From NCBI GenBank assembly GCA_022870745.1, contig CP085323.1:1922001-1986000 (forward strand): DNA of 64,000 nt, read 5' to 3'. Shown here one piece after another: positions 1 through 8,657 of the stretch. The stretch is from Silvibacterium acidisoli (lineage in GTDB: Bacteria > Acidobacteriota > Terriglobia > Terriglobales > Acidobacteriaceae). The stretch's first letter is position 1. Every line of letters starts with the position of its first letter. A program made the position numbers and the translations under genes. The notes below the pieces were generated by a model, which was not told where the DNA came from, ran no database searches, and worked only from the letters and a program-made list of their open reading frames with translations.

Positions 1-1100
1 AACTCGGCCGCATGGTCGCCATGGCTGCCCGCTCGCTCGGCTATCGTGTGCAGGTGATGGATCCCGATCCATCCTGCCCGGCCCGCTTCGTGGTCGATGC
101 CTGCTTCGAGGGCGGATGGAGCGATGCCCGCGTGGCCGCTGACCTGGCCCGCGGAAGCGACGTGGTCACGCTCGAGATCGAACAGGTTTCACTCTCCTGC
201 CTGGACGCGGCCGCGAAATATGCTGCGGTGCGGCCTGGGCGCGAGCTGATGCGCATCGTGCAGGACCGCATCCTGCAAAAGAACTGGCTGGCCGAACACG
301 GTTTCCCCCTGGGTGAGTACCGCGCGATCGAGACGGAAGCCGAGATGGTCGAAGCCGTCCCCGCCATCGGCGGCAAGTGCTTCATCAAGAGCGCGCGCGG
401 CGGCTACGATGGCCGCAGCCAGGTAAAGATCGGTTTTGGCGACGCCACGACCGCGTCGGAAGCCTGGAAGCTGCTTGGTGAAAAGCCCTGCGTGGCGGAA
501 CAGGCGCTCGATCTCGAAAAGGAAATCTCCGTCATGGTCGCCCGCACACCGGGAGGCGAGACGCGCAGCTTCCACTCGGCTCTGAACCATCATGAAAACC
601 AGATCCTGGCCTGGAGCGTGATTCCGTCGTCCATTCCCGCCGACCTTGAAGCGAAGGCGCAGAAGATCGCCTGCGACATCGCGCAGCAGCTTGGCCTCGA
701 AGGCCTGCTGGCCGTCGAAATGTTTGTCACCCGCGATGGACGCCTGCTGGTCAACGAGCTCGCACCGCGTCCGCACAACAGCTACCACGCCAGCGAACGC
801 GCCTGCGTCACCAGCCAGTTCGAGCAGGCAGTACGCGCAGTCTGCAACCTGCCTTTGGGCGATGTTTCGGTCGTGCAGCCTGCGGCGATCGCCAACCTGC
901 TTGGCGAGGTCTGGTTGAACGAAGATGGCACAGAGCGCGAGCCTCGCTTCGACCTTGCACTTGCGATCCCGGGCGTGCGCGTGCACCTTTACGAGAAGCA
1001 CAACCCCCGCAAGGGCCGGAAGATGGGGCATCTTTCAGCAGTCGGCAATACGCCGGAAGAAGCAGTAGCTCGCGTACTCGAAGCGGAAAAGTTGCTTTAG
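1..1100 (+). CDS. purK: 5-(carboxyamino)imidazole ribonucleotide synthase, 5' end missing
   Basis: ATP-grasp enzyme of purine synthesis that carboxylates AIR with bicarbonate and ATP to give N5-CAIR in the cytosol. The reading frame is already open at base 3 and reads LGRM before the first ATG at 12. This matches the family's GGQLGRM nucleotide-binding start, so the gene begins upstream of the window and the ATG at 12 is internal. About 366 residues are visible. They include the ATP-grasp core (KSARGGYDGRSQ near residue 125) and the metal/ATP site VNELAPRPHNSYH near residue 250, both typical of PurK. The purE partner, usually adjacent, would lie off the left edge. The gene ends at a strong hairpin. 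Confidence 0.93.
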   Translation, partial: LGRMVAMAARSLGYRVQVMDPDPSCPARFVVDACFEGGWSDARVAADLARGSDVVTLEIEQVSLSCLDAAAKYAAVRPGRELMRIVQDRILQKNWLAEHGFPLGEYRAIETEAEMVEAVPAIGGKCFIKSARGGYDGRSQVKIGFGDATTASEAWKLLGEKPCVAEQALDLEKEISVMVARTPGGETRSFHSALNHHENQILAWSVIPSSIPADLEAKAQKIACDIAQQLGLEGLLAVEMFVTRDGRLLVNELAPRPHNSYHASERACVTSQFEQAVRAVCNLPLGDVSVVQPAAIANLLGEVWLNEDGTEREPRFDLALAIPGVRVHLYEKHNPRKGRKMGHLSAVGNTPEEAVARVLEAEKLL

Positions 1101-1150
1101 AAACAGCGGTCAGCGCGTCCGATGGACGCCGACAGTTAGGGGTTTATTCA

Positions 1151-1184
1151 GCAAAAGGGGATGGCTTCCGCCATCCCCTTTTGC
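1151..1184. terminator. bidirectional intrinsic terminator between purK and a converging permease gene
   Basis: A perfect 14-bp stem (1151-1164 with 1171-1184) closes on a six-base loop. The stem ends are A/T-rich (AAAAGGGG, CCCCTTTT), so a U-rich stretch forms on either strand. It lies between two convergent genes and can serve both. Confidence 0.8.
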
Positions 1185-1193
1185 CTGCTGCGC

Positions 1194-3629
1194 CTACTCC
1201 GTCCTCAGAGCTTCCATCGGTTCAACCGACGCCGCCCGTTGCATGGGCAGGACCGCTGCCAGCAGCCCTGCGGCACCAAGAGTCAGCACCAGCAGCGCCA
1301 GCAGACCCGCCTGCTGGGCGAAATGGATCACCGCGACCGAGGCAATCAGCTTCTGCGCCGCCATCGTCAGACCCATTCCGCAGACGATGCCGACCGCCAG
1401 CAGAACCGCGACGCGGCGCAGTATCAGGGCGAAGACGCCGCTCCGGGTCGATCCGAGCGCCATGCGGATACCGATGTTCCGCGTTCCCATCTCCACTTCG
1501 TGGCTGATCAACCCATAGAGACCGACGACCGCGAGCAGCAGGGCAAGTCCGGCGAAGATGCCGAAGAGCCAGCTCTCCATCCGCTGCATGACCAATTGAT
1601 CGGCAACCACCTCGCCCATCGTCTCGGGCGCACGGAAAGGCAGCGTCGGATCGACTTCGTGGAAGACCTCCCGCAGCGCCGGAATCACCGCCTTTGGATC
1701 TCCCGCGGTCCGCACCATGAGGCTGGTGTGCATCATCAGAGCGCTGAACTCGGCAGGCACCTGCGTGTAGAGCTGGTCCATCTCAGGCATTGCCGGCTGC
1801 ATCAGGTCCTGGCGAACGCCTGTGACCTCGCCCACGATCTGTGTTTTCTCGTCGGCTTTATCGCTGTCGTCGATATGCTGCCCGGCAGGATTCATGCCGG
1901 CAGGCATGAATCTCTTCGCAAAGGCATCGTTGACGATCATCTTCGCCGATTTGTCGGTGGAGTGATCGAGGCCGGGCGAAAGCATGCGTCCCTGGATCAG
2001 GCGGCTCCCCACCACGTCGAAGTATCCGGGTGAGACGAAGCGTTGCTCGGCCAACGTGACCTCGTTACCGGGCGCCGGTGGCTGGCCGGTGACATGAATC
2101 TCCGAATTCCATCCCCAATCCTGAACAGGCACAAGGTTGATCACGCCGGCGGCGCGAACTCCGGGAAGATGCTTCACGCGCTCCAGCATCGGATCGTAGA
2201 AATCCGCCCAGACGTTGCGGTTCAGATAGCGTCCGGGAGAAAGATTGATCTCCGCAGTCAGAACATGCGCCGTGTCGAAGCCGAGGTCCGTGTTGCGGTA
2301 CCCGGCGACTTCTTTCAGCAGGACGCCTGCAACGACAAGCAGAACCATCGAGAGCGCTACCTGCGAGACGATGAAGACGGAGCGTAGGCGATGCTGTCCG
2401 CGCGAAGTTCCTGCCGTGCTACCGCTGCTCCGCAAGGCCAGGCTGGGCGCTACTCCCGAAAGACGCAGTGAAGGATAGAGCGAGGCAGCGATGCTGGTGG
2501 TAGCGGATATCGCAACCGCAGCGGCGAGCACCGGCAGGTCCAGGTGCACGTCCGCCCCGCGCTGCATGGCATGGATCAGGAAGGTGCGCAAGGCCGCGAG
2601 CAAGAGCCAGGAGAGAAGCACGCCTCCGGCCGCACCGAAAGCAGCGAGGATCAGGCTTTCCGTAAGGCCCTGGCGAACAAGCCGCGCGCGATCGGCTCCG
2701 ACGGCGGCGCGCAGGGCTACTTCGCGTTCGCGCTTCACGCCACGCGCCAGCAGCAGGCCCGCCACATTCACACAGCCGATCAGCAATATGGCGGCGACAG
2801 CAGCGCAGAGTGTCCACAAAGCACCCCTTGTATTGCCTGCCACCGAGTCCGCAAGACGAATGAGCTGGCCTTTGCGCCCGGCATCGGTATCGGGATACGC
2901 CTGCCCAATGCCGGAAAGAACAAGGTTCGTGTCGGCTATCGCCTGCTCACGGCTGACACCCGGCTTCAGCAGCGCCACGGTCTGTAGCCAATGAGAGCCG
3001 CGACGATCGACCATGGCCGGATCGGGGTGCAGCGGTGTGTAGATCGCCTGGTGCGCGCTCAGCGGATAACGAAAGCCGGCAGGCATGACGCCGATGCAGA
3101 CGTAGGGATGGCCATCCAGTTCAAGAGTGCGGCCGATAACGTTAGGGTCGCCGCCGAAACTCGTCTGCCATACGTCGTAGCCGAGCACCGCCACATCGTT
3201 CTTGCCTGGCTCGTCCTCGCCATGCCGGTAAGTGCGGCCGAGCACGGGCGCGATGCCGAATACGTCGAAGAAATTGTCCGATCCCTGCACCCACCGGAGC
3301 GCCACCGGGCCGGACGGCGTTTCGAGGTTCACGCTGTGCGTCGACACCCCGGAGAATGCAGCGAAGGAATGATTCTGCGCCCGGAAGTCCTTGAAGCTTG
3401 GCCAGGAGAAAGGCTGCTGATAGCCCTGACGCGAGAGCGTCCTCGGTACGTAGATCCTCTCCGAATGCTGAAAAGGCAATGGCCGGACAATCACCGCATC
3501 GACCACGCTGAAAATGGCCGTGGCCGCTCCAACACCGAGCGAAAGAGTAAGAACAGCGATCAGGGCAAAGCCGGGCGACTTGCGCAGCTGGCGAAGGGCG
3601 TAGCGAACATCCTGCAGGATCGATTCCAT
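1194..3629 (-). CDS. ADOP-type ABC permease (FtsX/MacB-like), without the N-terminal helical domain
   Basis: Large inner-membrane permease of 811 residues built from two MacB-periplasmic/FtsX units. It begins MESILQDVRYALRQLRKSPG, then a first transmembrane helix near residues 18-42. It has a periplasmic domain, a three-helix FtsX block around 290-400 (VAAILLIGCVNVAGLLLARG), a second periplasmic domain, and a C-terminal three-helix block (FAGLALLLAVVGLYGL) ending EPMEALRTE, the usual family ending. The ATG at 3629 was chosen over the longer frame because GGAG lies 7 bases upstream. Unlike the pair at 8.6-14.1 kb it lacks the MNWFRRIF-type helical domain and has no PadR gene beside it. No ATPase gene is adjacent. 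Substrate unknown; function inferred from family only. Confidence 0.88.
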   Translation of the reverse strand: MESILQDVRYALRQLRKSPGFALIAVLTLSLGVGAATAIFSVVDAVIVRPLPFQHSERIYVPRTLSRQGYQQPFSWPSFKDFRAQNHSFAAFSGVSTHSVNLETPSGPVALRWVQGSDNFFDVFGIAPVLGRTYRHGEDEPGKNDVAVLGYDVWQTSFGGDPNVIGRTLELDGHPYVCIGVMPAGFRYPLSAHQAIYTPLHPDPAMVDRRGSHWLQTVALLKPGVSREQAIADTNLVLSGIGQAYPDTDAGRKGQLIRLADSVAGNTRGALWTLCAAVAAILLIGCVNVAGLLLARGVKREREVALRAAVGADRARLVRQGLTESLILAAFGAAGGVLLSWLLLAALRTFLIHAMQRGADVHLDLPVLAAAVAISATTSIAASLYPSLRLSGVAPSLALRSSGSTAGTSRGQHRLRSVFIVSQVALSMVLLVVAGVLLKEVAGYRNTDLGFDTAHVLTAEINLSPGRYLNRNVWADFYDPMLERVKHLPGVRAAGVINLVPVQDWGWNSEIHVTGQPPAPGNEVTLAEQRFVSPGYFDVVGSRLIQGRMLSPGLDHSTDKSAKMIVNDAFAKRFMPAGMNPAGQHIDDSDKADEKTQIVGEVTGVRQDLMQPAMPEMDQLYTQVPAEFSALMMHTSLMVRTAGDPKAVIPALREVFHEVDPTLPFRAPETMGEVVADQLVMQRMESWLFGIFAGLALLLAVVGLYGLISHEVEMGTRNIGIRMALGSTRSGVFALILRRVAVLLAVGIVCGMGLTMAAQKLIASVAVIHFAQQAGLLALLVLTLGAAGLLAAVLPMQRAASVEPMEALRTE

Positions 3630-3796
3630 CGAGCGTCTCCGGGCGTGGCAAAAAACAAGCAGCACGCGAGGTGCCAGAAATAGCTCCCCCGTGCCGTTGA
3701 ATTCAAACCACCTGACGGAGAGAATGTGTCCGATCCCGGCCAGGGCTGTTCGGAGATGAACAGCAGAAGACGTGTTCCTTTACATCTCCTGACGCT

Positions 3797-4639
3797 TCAC
3801 TCCTCCCCTATGTAGTAGTTCATAAAGCAGACCTGGTACGTAGTGAAGTAAAACATCATGGGAAACAGGAGCCACCAGAAAGCGGTTCTTGCTGTTGGAA
3901 CATTCGGGTTAGGAGGAGAAGCCGGGCACCAGCCTTGGCATTTGTAATGAAAGTAAAACCACAGCAGCAGGAAGACGATACCGAACAGAAAGTTGCACTT
4001 CATCCAAAGCGTAACCTGCCCGTCGATTCTTGCCGTCCGCGCATCCGGTTCATTCCGGAAAGCTCGCCATACTCTTGCAGAAAGATATGCCTGTTTTGCT
4101 CCGAATGTTTTCGCGATGCCCTTCAGGCGCTTGACGATGAACAACACATCCCACCACAACCAGCAAAGCTCGACGAGTCCAGTCGACAAGAGCAGCCCTG
4201 CTCCAGCATCTCTCTTCAGTCTTCCCGCATGATCGAGTGTATCGACCAGGTTGTGAACGCTCAGTGCCTGTATTGCACCATAGGTAAGGAAAAGTATCAG
4301 GATTTCGATCGTATTGCCGAGAAGATATCGCCTGAGACGCAGCCATTTCCCTTCTCCTGCAGACTCCGGATCGTAGATATGCAGACGGGCGTAATAGAGA
4401 AATATGTCCGCTATCTGCTTTGACATAAAGAGCGCACAGGCTATGAGTGTGATCACGGTGTCCCACCCATGCCACTTATCCCAAACCCGATAAGCGCCCT
4501 TAAAGAATTCCGTGAGTATCAGAGACAGTACAAAAGGCCAGAGCCGATCCATGCCGTGACGAATATTGCGCGGGGTTATGGGATCCGGCTCGGAAAATCT
4601 GCAGACGTATGCGCTGACTTCCAGGTTGCCCGTACTCAT
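3797..4639 (-). CDS. integral membrane protein of unknown function
   Basis: 280 residues with about six hydrophobic segments (for example RLWPFVLSLILTEFF, ILILFLTYGAIQALSV, FGIVFLLLWFYF, FWWLLFPMMFYFTTYQVCF). The loops carry many Trp, Tyr and Cys. I recognise no family. The ATG at 4639 is supported by GGAGGA about 7 bases upstream. It stands alone on the minus strand, between the permease and the E2 gene, each separated by more than 150 bp. Codon usage is less GC-extreme than in the neighbours, which fits a recently acquired or weakly expressed gene. Confidence 0.65.
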   Translation of the reverse strand: MSTGNLEVSAYVCRFSEPDPITPRNIRHGMDRLWPFVLSLILTEFFKGAYRVWDKWHGWDTVITLIACALFMSKQIADIFLYYARLHIYDPESAGEGKWLRLRRYLLGNTIEILILFLTYGAIQALSVHNLVDTLDHAGRLKRDAGAGLLLSTGLVELCWLWWDVLFIVKRLKGIAKTFGAKQAYLSARVWRAFRNEPDARTARIDGQVTLWMKCNFLFGIVFLLLWFYFHYKCQGWCPASPPNPNVPTARTAFWWLLFPMMFYFTTYQVCFMNYYIGEE

Positions 4640-4784
4640 GAGTAGTCCTCCATGTGGGGGAGGGACAGTCGAGTAGTCACCTTGCGAGACGAGTCAGGTC
4701 GATGTTACCTGGCAAGCTCAGGAGCCTGATTAGAGCACACTTGCCGCGACGAGAATGTGAATGTTCAACGTGCGCAAAGGCAAA

Positions 4785-4810
4785 AAGAGCGGATGGCCTT
4801 CGCCATCCGC
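4785..4810 (-). terminator. intrinsic terminator of the E2 gene
   Basis: A 9-bp stem (4789-4797 with 4802-4810) with a CTTC loop. On the minus strand the stem is followed by CTCTTTTTG, the U-tract. It lies about 45 bp past the E2 stop codon. The rest of the 4640-4855 spacer shows nothing further. Confidence 0.8.
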
Positions 4811-4855
4811 CCTCTAGCTGACCGCTCGCGTCCAGGAACGCGCTGACTGCTGCGC

Positions 4856-6481
4856 TTAGCCGATATCTTCCGACCAGTTCTCAAGCGTCTTCTTCACTTC
4901 CGACATGAACTTGCCTGCATCGGCTCCATCGATCGTGCGGTGATCGAAGCCGAGGGTCAGGTGCAGGAAGTGGCGAATGGCGATCGATTCGGTTCCGTCG
5001 GCAGCGGTGATGACTGCGGGCTCCTTGAAGAGGCCGCCGATGCCGAGGATGGCTGACTCGGGCTGGTTGATGATCGGCGTGCCGAACTGCTCGCCGAAGA
5101 TGCCCGGGTTGGTGATGGTGAAGGTGCCGCCGCTGGCTTCGTCCGGCTTGAGCTTCTTGCCGCGTGCGCGCTCGGCCAGGTCCACAATGGAGCGGGCGAT
5201 TCCGAGGAAGTTCTTCTCCTCAGCCTGCTTGATCACCGGCACGATCAGGCCCCACTCAAGGGCGACGGCGATGCCGACGTTGATGTTCGCGGGGTATTTG
5301 ATCGAGGTGCCGTCCATCTGCGCGTTGATGATGGGCATCTTGCGCAGGTTGGAGACGACGGCGCGGGTGATGAACGGCATGTAGGTCAGCTTCACGCCGT
5401 TGCGCTGCTCGTACTTGTTTTTTTCCTTCTCGCGCAGCTTGACGATCTTCGTGAAGTCGACCTTGAAGACGGTGTGCACATGCGGGCTGGTGCGCTTGGA
5501 CTCGACCATGCGCTGCGCGATGATCTGGCGCATCTTCGACATGGGAACGACTTCGCCGGGCGCTGGTGCCGGGGCAGCAGGCGCAGCGGGCTTGGCGGCT
5601 GCGGGAGCCGGAGCTGCTGCAGGCGCGGCGACAGCGGCGGGAGCCTGCGGCTTGGCAACGCCACCCGCCATGTAGCCCTGCACATCTTCCTTGGTGATGC
5701 GTCCGCCTGCGCCGGAACCTGCAACCTGGCTCAGGTCGAGGTTGTTGTCCTTGGCCATCTTGCGGACCAGCGGCGAGGTGCGTCCATGCTCAGCCGAAGC
5801 GGCGGCAGGCTCGGCAGCAGCCGGTGCTGCAGCGGCCGCGGGTGCCGGTGCGGCGGGTGCGGCAGGCTTGGCAGCGGAGGGTGCGCCGGCGCCGGTGCTG
5901 ATGGTGGCGACAACCGTGTTGATCTGGACGGTCGTGCCGGCCTGAACCTTGATCTCGGCCAGCGTTCCGGCTGCGGGCGAAGGAATCTCGGCGTCGACCT
6001 TGTCGGTCGAGATCTCAAAAATCGGCTCGTCGCGCTCGACCTTGTCGCCCGGCTGCTTGAGCCACTTGGTGATGGTGCCCTCGAAGATCGACTCGCCCAT
6101 CTGGGGCATGACCACATCAGTGGTCGCGCCACCGGCCGGGGCAGGCGCGGCTTCTGCTGCCGGAGCAGCAGCCGGAGCGGCTTCCTGCTTCACTTCCGCC
6201 GGGGCAGGTGCCGCCGGAGCGGGTGCCGGCGCGCCAGGCGCACCGGACTCGTCGATAACCGCGACGACGGTGTTGATCTGGACGGTGTTGCCACCCTCAA
6301 CCTTGATCTCCTTCAGGACGCCGGCAGCGGGCGAGGGGATCTCGGCATCGACCTTATCGGTTGAAATCTCGAAGAGCGGTTCGTCCCGCTCGACCTTGTC
6401 GCCGGGCTTCTTCAGCCACTTGGTAATGGTGCCCTCAAAAATCGACTCGCCCATCTGGGGCATGACTACATCGGTCGGCAT
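4856..6481 (-). CDS. sucB: dihydrolipoamide acyltransferase (E2) of a 2-oxoacid dehydrogenase, two lipoyl domains
   Basis: Core subunit that passes acyl groups from E1 to CoA through a swinging lipoyl arm. The 541 residues hold lipoyl domain 1 (about 2-77, lipoyl Lys43 in STDKVDA), lipoyl domain 2 (about 120-196, Lys161 in the same motif), Ala/Pro-rich linkers, a peripheral-subunit-binding domain (about 233-271, SPLVRKMAKDNNLDL), and the catalytic domain from about 310 with the active-site motif HHRTIDGADAG near the end. The two lipoyl domains are nearly identical, a recent internal duplication. The specificity (succinyl, as usually annotated in Acidobacteria, versus pyruvate or branched-chain) cannot be settled from sequence alone. 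E3 (lpd) is at 20.4 kb and lipB at 58.4 kb. Confidence 0.88.
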   Translation of the reverse strand: MPTDVVMPQMGESIFEGTITKWLKKPGDKVERDEPLFEISTDKVDAEIPSPAAGVLKEIKVEGGNTVQINTVVAVIDESGAPGAPAPAPAAPAPAEVKQEAAPAAAPAAEAAPAPAGGATTDVVMPQMGESIFEGTITKWLKQPGDKVERDEPIFEISTDKVDAEIPSPAAGTLAEIKVQAGTTVQINTVVATISTGAGAPSAAKPAAPAAPAPAAAAAPAAAEPAAASAEHGRTSPLVRKMAKDNNLDLSQVAGSGAGGRITKEDVQGYMAGGVAKPQAPAAVAAPAAAPAPAAAKPAAPAAPAPAPGEVVPMSKMRQIIAQRMVESKRTSPHVHTVFKVDFTKIVKLREKEKNKYEQRNGVKLTYMPFITRAVVSNLRKMPIINAQMDGTSIKYPANINVGIAVALEWGLIVPVIKQAEEKNFLGIARSIVDLAERARGKKLKPDEASGGTFTITNPGIFGEQFGTPIINQPESAILGIGGLFKEPAVITAADGTESIAIRHFLHLTLGFDHRTIDGADAGKFMSEVKKTLENWSEDIG

Positions 6482-6543
6482 GTGTTTCCTTTCGGCAGTT
6501 CGTCAGGGGTTGGGGTGCAAACCCGTTCTTTGCGTAACGTTTG

Positions 6544-6549
6544 ATTATA
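6544..6549 (-). promoter_or_regulatory. candidate -10 element of the E2 gene
   Basis: TATAAT reads on the minus strand 62 bp before the E2 start codon. No good -35 hexamer is seen at 16-18 bp, so this is only a candidate. Confidence 0.3.
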
Positions 6550-6594
6550 AATGCCGCCGCGCCTTGACCGCCCGCTTGGTATAACGAAGTCATT

Positions 6595-8211
6595 GTGGGA
6601 CACGGAATTCACGGAATCGAAACAACCCTTCTCGCGCTGGTTTCCCTGGTCGCGGTGCTGGGAGCGCTGGCCCAGCGGCTCAAGGTTCCCTACCCGATCG
6701 TGCTGCTGCTCGGTGGGCTGGCGCTGACGTTCATCCCCCTGCCGCCGCAGATTTCGCTCAATATTTCGCTGAATCCGCACTTCGTCTTCCTGGTCGTTCT
6801 ACCGCCGCTGCTCTTTGCCAGCGCCCTCAACACCTCGTGGCGCGAATTCCGCTACAACCTCGTCAGTATCGCCATGCTGGGCGTCGGGCTGGTCGCCTTT
6901 ACCGTGTTCGGTGTGGCCCTGGTAGCCCACCTCTTTATGCGCGACTTCGACTGGCGGGTGGGCGCCGTGCTGGGCGCCGTCGTCTCTACGACAGACGCCA
7001 TCGCCGTAGCTGCCATCGCCCGGCGCGTGGGTATGCCCGAGGCGCTGCTGGAGCTGGTCGAGGGTGAAAGCCTGATCAACGACGCAACCGGCCTGTTGGC
7101 GCTCCAGTTCACTACCGCGCTGGTCGTTTCCGGTGAGGCTCCGTCGGTATTCCAGGGCGTCGAGCAATTCGTGTGGCTGGTTGTCGGAGGAGCCATCGCA
7201 GGCCTGGTGGTCGCCATGCTGATCTCCTGGTTCGACCGGCGCTTCAGTACCGCGGCGCTGCAGACCCTGGTCAGCCTTGCGACACCGTTCTCAGCCTACC
7301 TGCTCGGCGAGTCGATGCATGCTTCGGGTGTGCTGGCCACCGTCGCCTGCGGACTCTACCTCGGCCGTGCCCGCTCTGACGTTTACACCACCGAAGCAAG
7401 GCTCGACTCGCAGGCGATCTGGAACATGCTGGATTTCGCCATCAACAGCCTCGTCTTCATCGTCATCGGCCTGCAGCTGCCAGTAGTGATGCGCGGCATC
7501 CATCCCCTCCACTGGGATCACCTGGTCGGCGGCGCATTGTTCGTCTGTGCCGTGGTAATCGGACTGCGCATGGCCTGGGTCTTCCCCGGCGGCAAGTTCG
7601 CCTATTTCATCCGTCGGCGCCTGCTCGGCCAGCCGCTTTCGAAGCCGAATCCGCGTGAGATGGTCGTGGTCGGCTGGAGCGGCATGCGCGGAGTGCTCAC
7701 GCTCGCGGCCGCGCTCTCACTGCCGGAGCTAACGGATACCGGTCAGGCCTTCCCGCATCGCCAACTGCTGATTTTTCTCGCCTTCTCCGTAATCCTGGTC
7801 AGCCTGGTCGGACAGGGGCTTTCGTTGCCCGCGCTCATGCGCAAGTTGGGTGTGTCGGAAAGCCCCGAGCGCATGGATGAGGAGCGTGAGGCGCGCCGGC
7901 GCCTGCTCGAGGCCGCCATCGACCACCTCGAAGCAATCGACACCTCCAGCGATGACGCCGAAGGCGAGGCCGTTTCTGTACTCGAGCGCGTCTATCGTCA
8001 ACGACTGAAGGGCGTTACCGAAGAAGACCAGGAAGCGGCGAAAGACGTAAACCTTCGCTACAAACGCCTGGTTGCGGAAGCTCGCCAGGCTGAGCGCGAC
8101 GAATTGAATCGTATGAGATCGCAGGGCAGCATGCACGAGAGCATTCTGCGTGAGCTCGAGCGCGATCTCGACCTCGCGGAGCTGCGCTGGCGTAATCCTG
8201 CCTCATCCTAG
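6595..8211 (+). CDS. Na+/H+ antiporter, CPA1 (NhaP/NHE-like) family
   Basis: Inner-membrane cation/proton antiporter of 538 residues, starting with GTG at 6595. About twelve transmembrane helices span residues 5-415. The ion-binding region shows STTDAIAVAAIARR and EGESLINDATGLLALQ, the conserved acidic motifs of CPA1 exchangers. The last 120 residues are a charged cytoplasmic tail with predicted helices (LERVYRQRLKGVTEEDQEA), as in bacterial NHE-like proteins. It is divergent from the E2 gene across a 113-bp gap. The ion specificity (Na+, K+ or Li+) is not determined. Confidence 0.88.
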   Translation: MGHGIHGIETTLLALVSLVAVLGALAQRLKVPYPIVLLLGGLALTFIPLPPQISLNISLNPHFVFLVVLPPLLFASALNTSWREFRYNLVSIAMLGVGLVAFTVFGVALVAHLFMRDFDWRVGAVLGAVVSTTDAIAVAAIARRVGMPEALLELVEGESLINDATGLLALQFTTALVVSGEAPSVFQGVEQFVWLVVGGAIAGLVVAMLISWFDRRFSTAALQTLVSLATPFSAYLLGESMHASGVLATVACGLYLGRARSDVYTTEARLDSQAIWNMLDFAINSLVFIVIGLQLPVVMRGIHPLHWDHLVGGALFVCAVVIGLRMAWVFPGGKFAYFIRRRLLGQPLSKPNPREMVVVGWSGMRGVLTLAAALSLPELTDTGQAFPHRQLLIFLAFSVILVSLVGQGLSLPALMRKLGVSESPERMDEEREARRRLLEAAIDHLEAIDTSSDDAEGEAVSVLERVYRQRLKGVTEEDQEAAKDVNLRYKRLVAEARQAERDELNRMRSQGSMHESILRELERDLDLAELRWRNPASS

Positions 8212-8236
8212 AAAGATTCTTTTGCCAGAAAGAGTC

Positions 8237-8266
8237 TTGACTCGTCCCTTCATACCTGTTTACTCT
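8237..8266 (+). promoter_or_regulatory. promoter of the padR-ADOP operon
   Basis: TTGACT (8237-8242), an 18-bp spacer and TACTCT (8261-8266). It lies just before the PadR gene and predicts a leader of only about 12-15 bases. It is the natural site for PadR autoregulation. Confidence 0.55.
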
Positions 8267-8285
8267 AGGCCTGCTTGAAAAAGGT

Positions 8286-8642
8286 ATGGCGTTGACAGGA
8301 AAAAATACAGCACGCGATCTCTTCCCCGGCGCGCTCGAGATGATGATTCTCGAGTCGCTTCGCCGTCAGCCGGCGCATGGCTATGCGCTGGTGCAGCACA
8401 TCCAGCAGCGGTCGAACAATCTCCTTCAGGTCGAGGAAGGCTCGCTCTATCCCGCGCTCCAGCGCCTGCTCAAAGACAAGCTGGTCAAGGCCGAGTGGGG
8501 CATCTCCGCAACCAACCGCCGCGTGCGCACTTACACCATCACCGCCGCCGGGCTGCGCCACCTCGAGAAAGAGATCTCGAGCTTTGAGCGCATGTTCGAG
8601 GGCATTTCCCTCGTGCTGAATCCGGGCAGAGCCACTTCCTAA
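8286..8642 (+). CDS. PadR-family transcriptional regulator
   Basis: 118-residue winged-helix repressor. The PadR signature is clear: LFPGALEMMILESLRR, HGYALVQHI, EEGSLYPALQRL and the wing TNRRVRTYTITAAGLRHL. It lies 15 bp upstream of the first of two ADOP permeases on the same strand and probably controls them, an arrangement that recurs in Acidobacteria. The ATG at 8286 gives the standard N-terminus. The effector is unknown. Confidence 0.93.
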   Translation: MALTGKNTARDLFPGALEMMILESLRRQPAHGYALVQHIQQRSNNLLQVEEGSLYPALQRLLKDKLVKAEWGISATNRRVRTYTITAAGLRHLEKEISSFERMFEGISLVLNPGRATS

Positions 8643-8657
8643 GACTGGAGAGCCAGC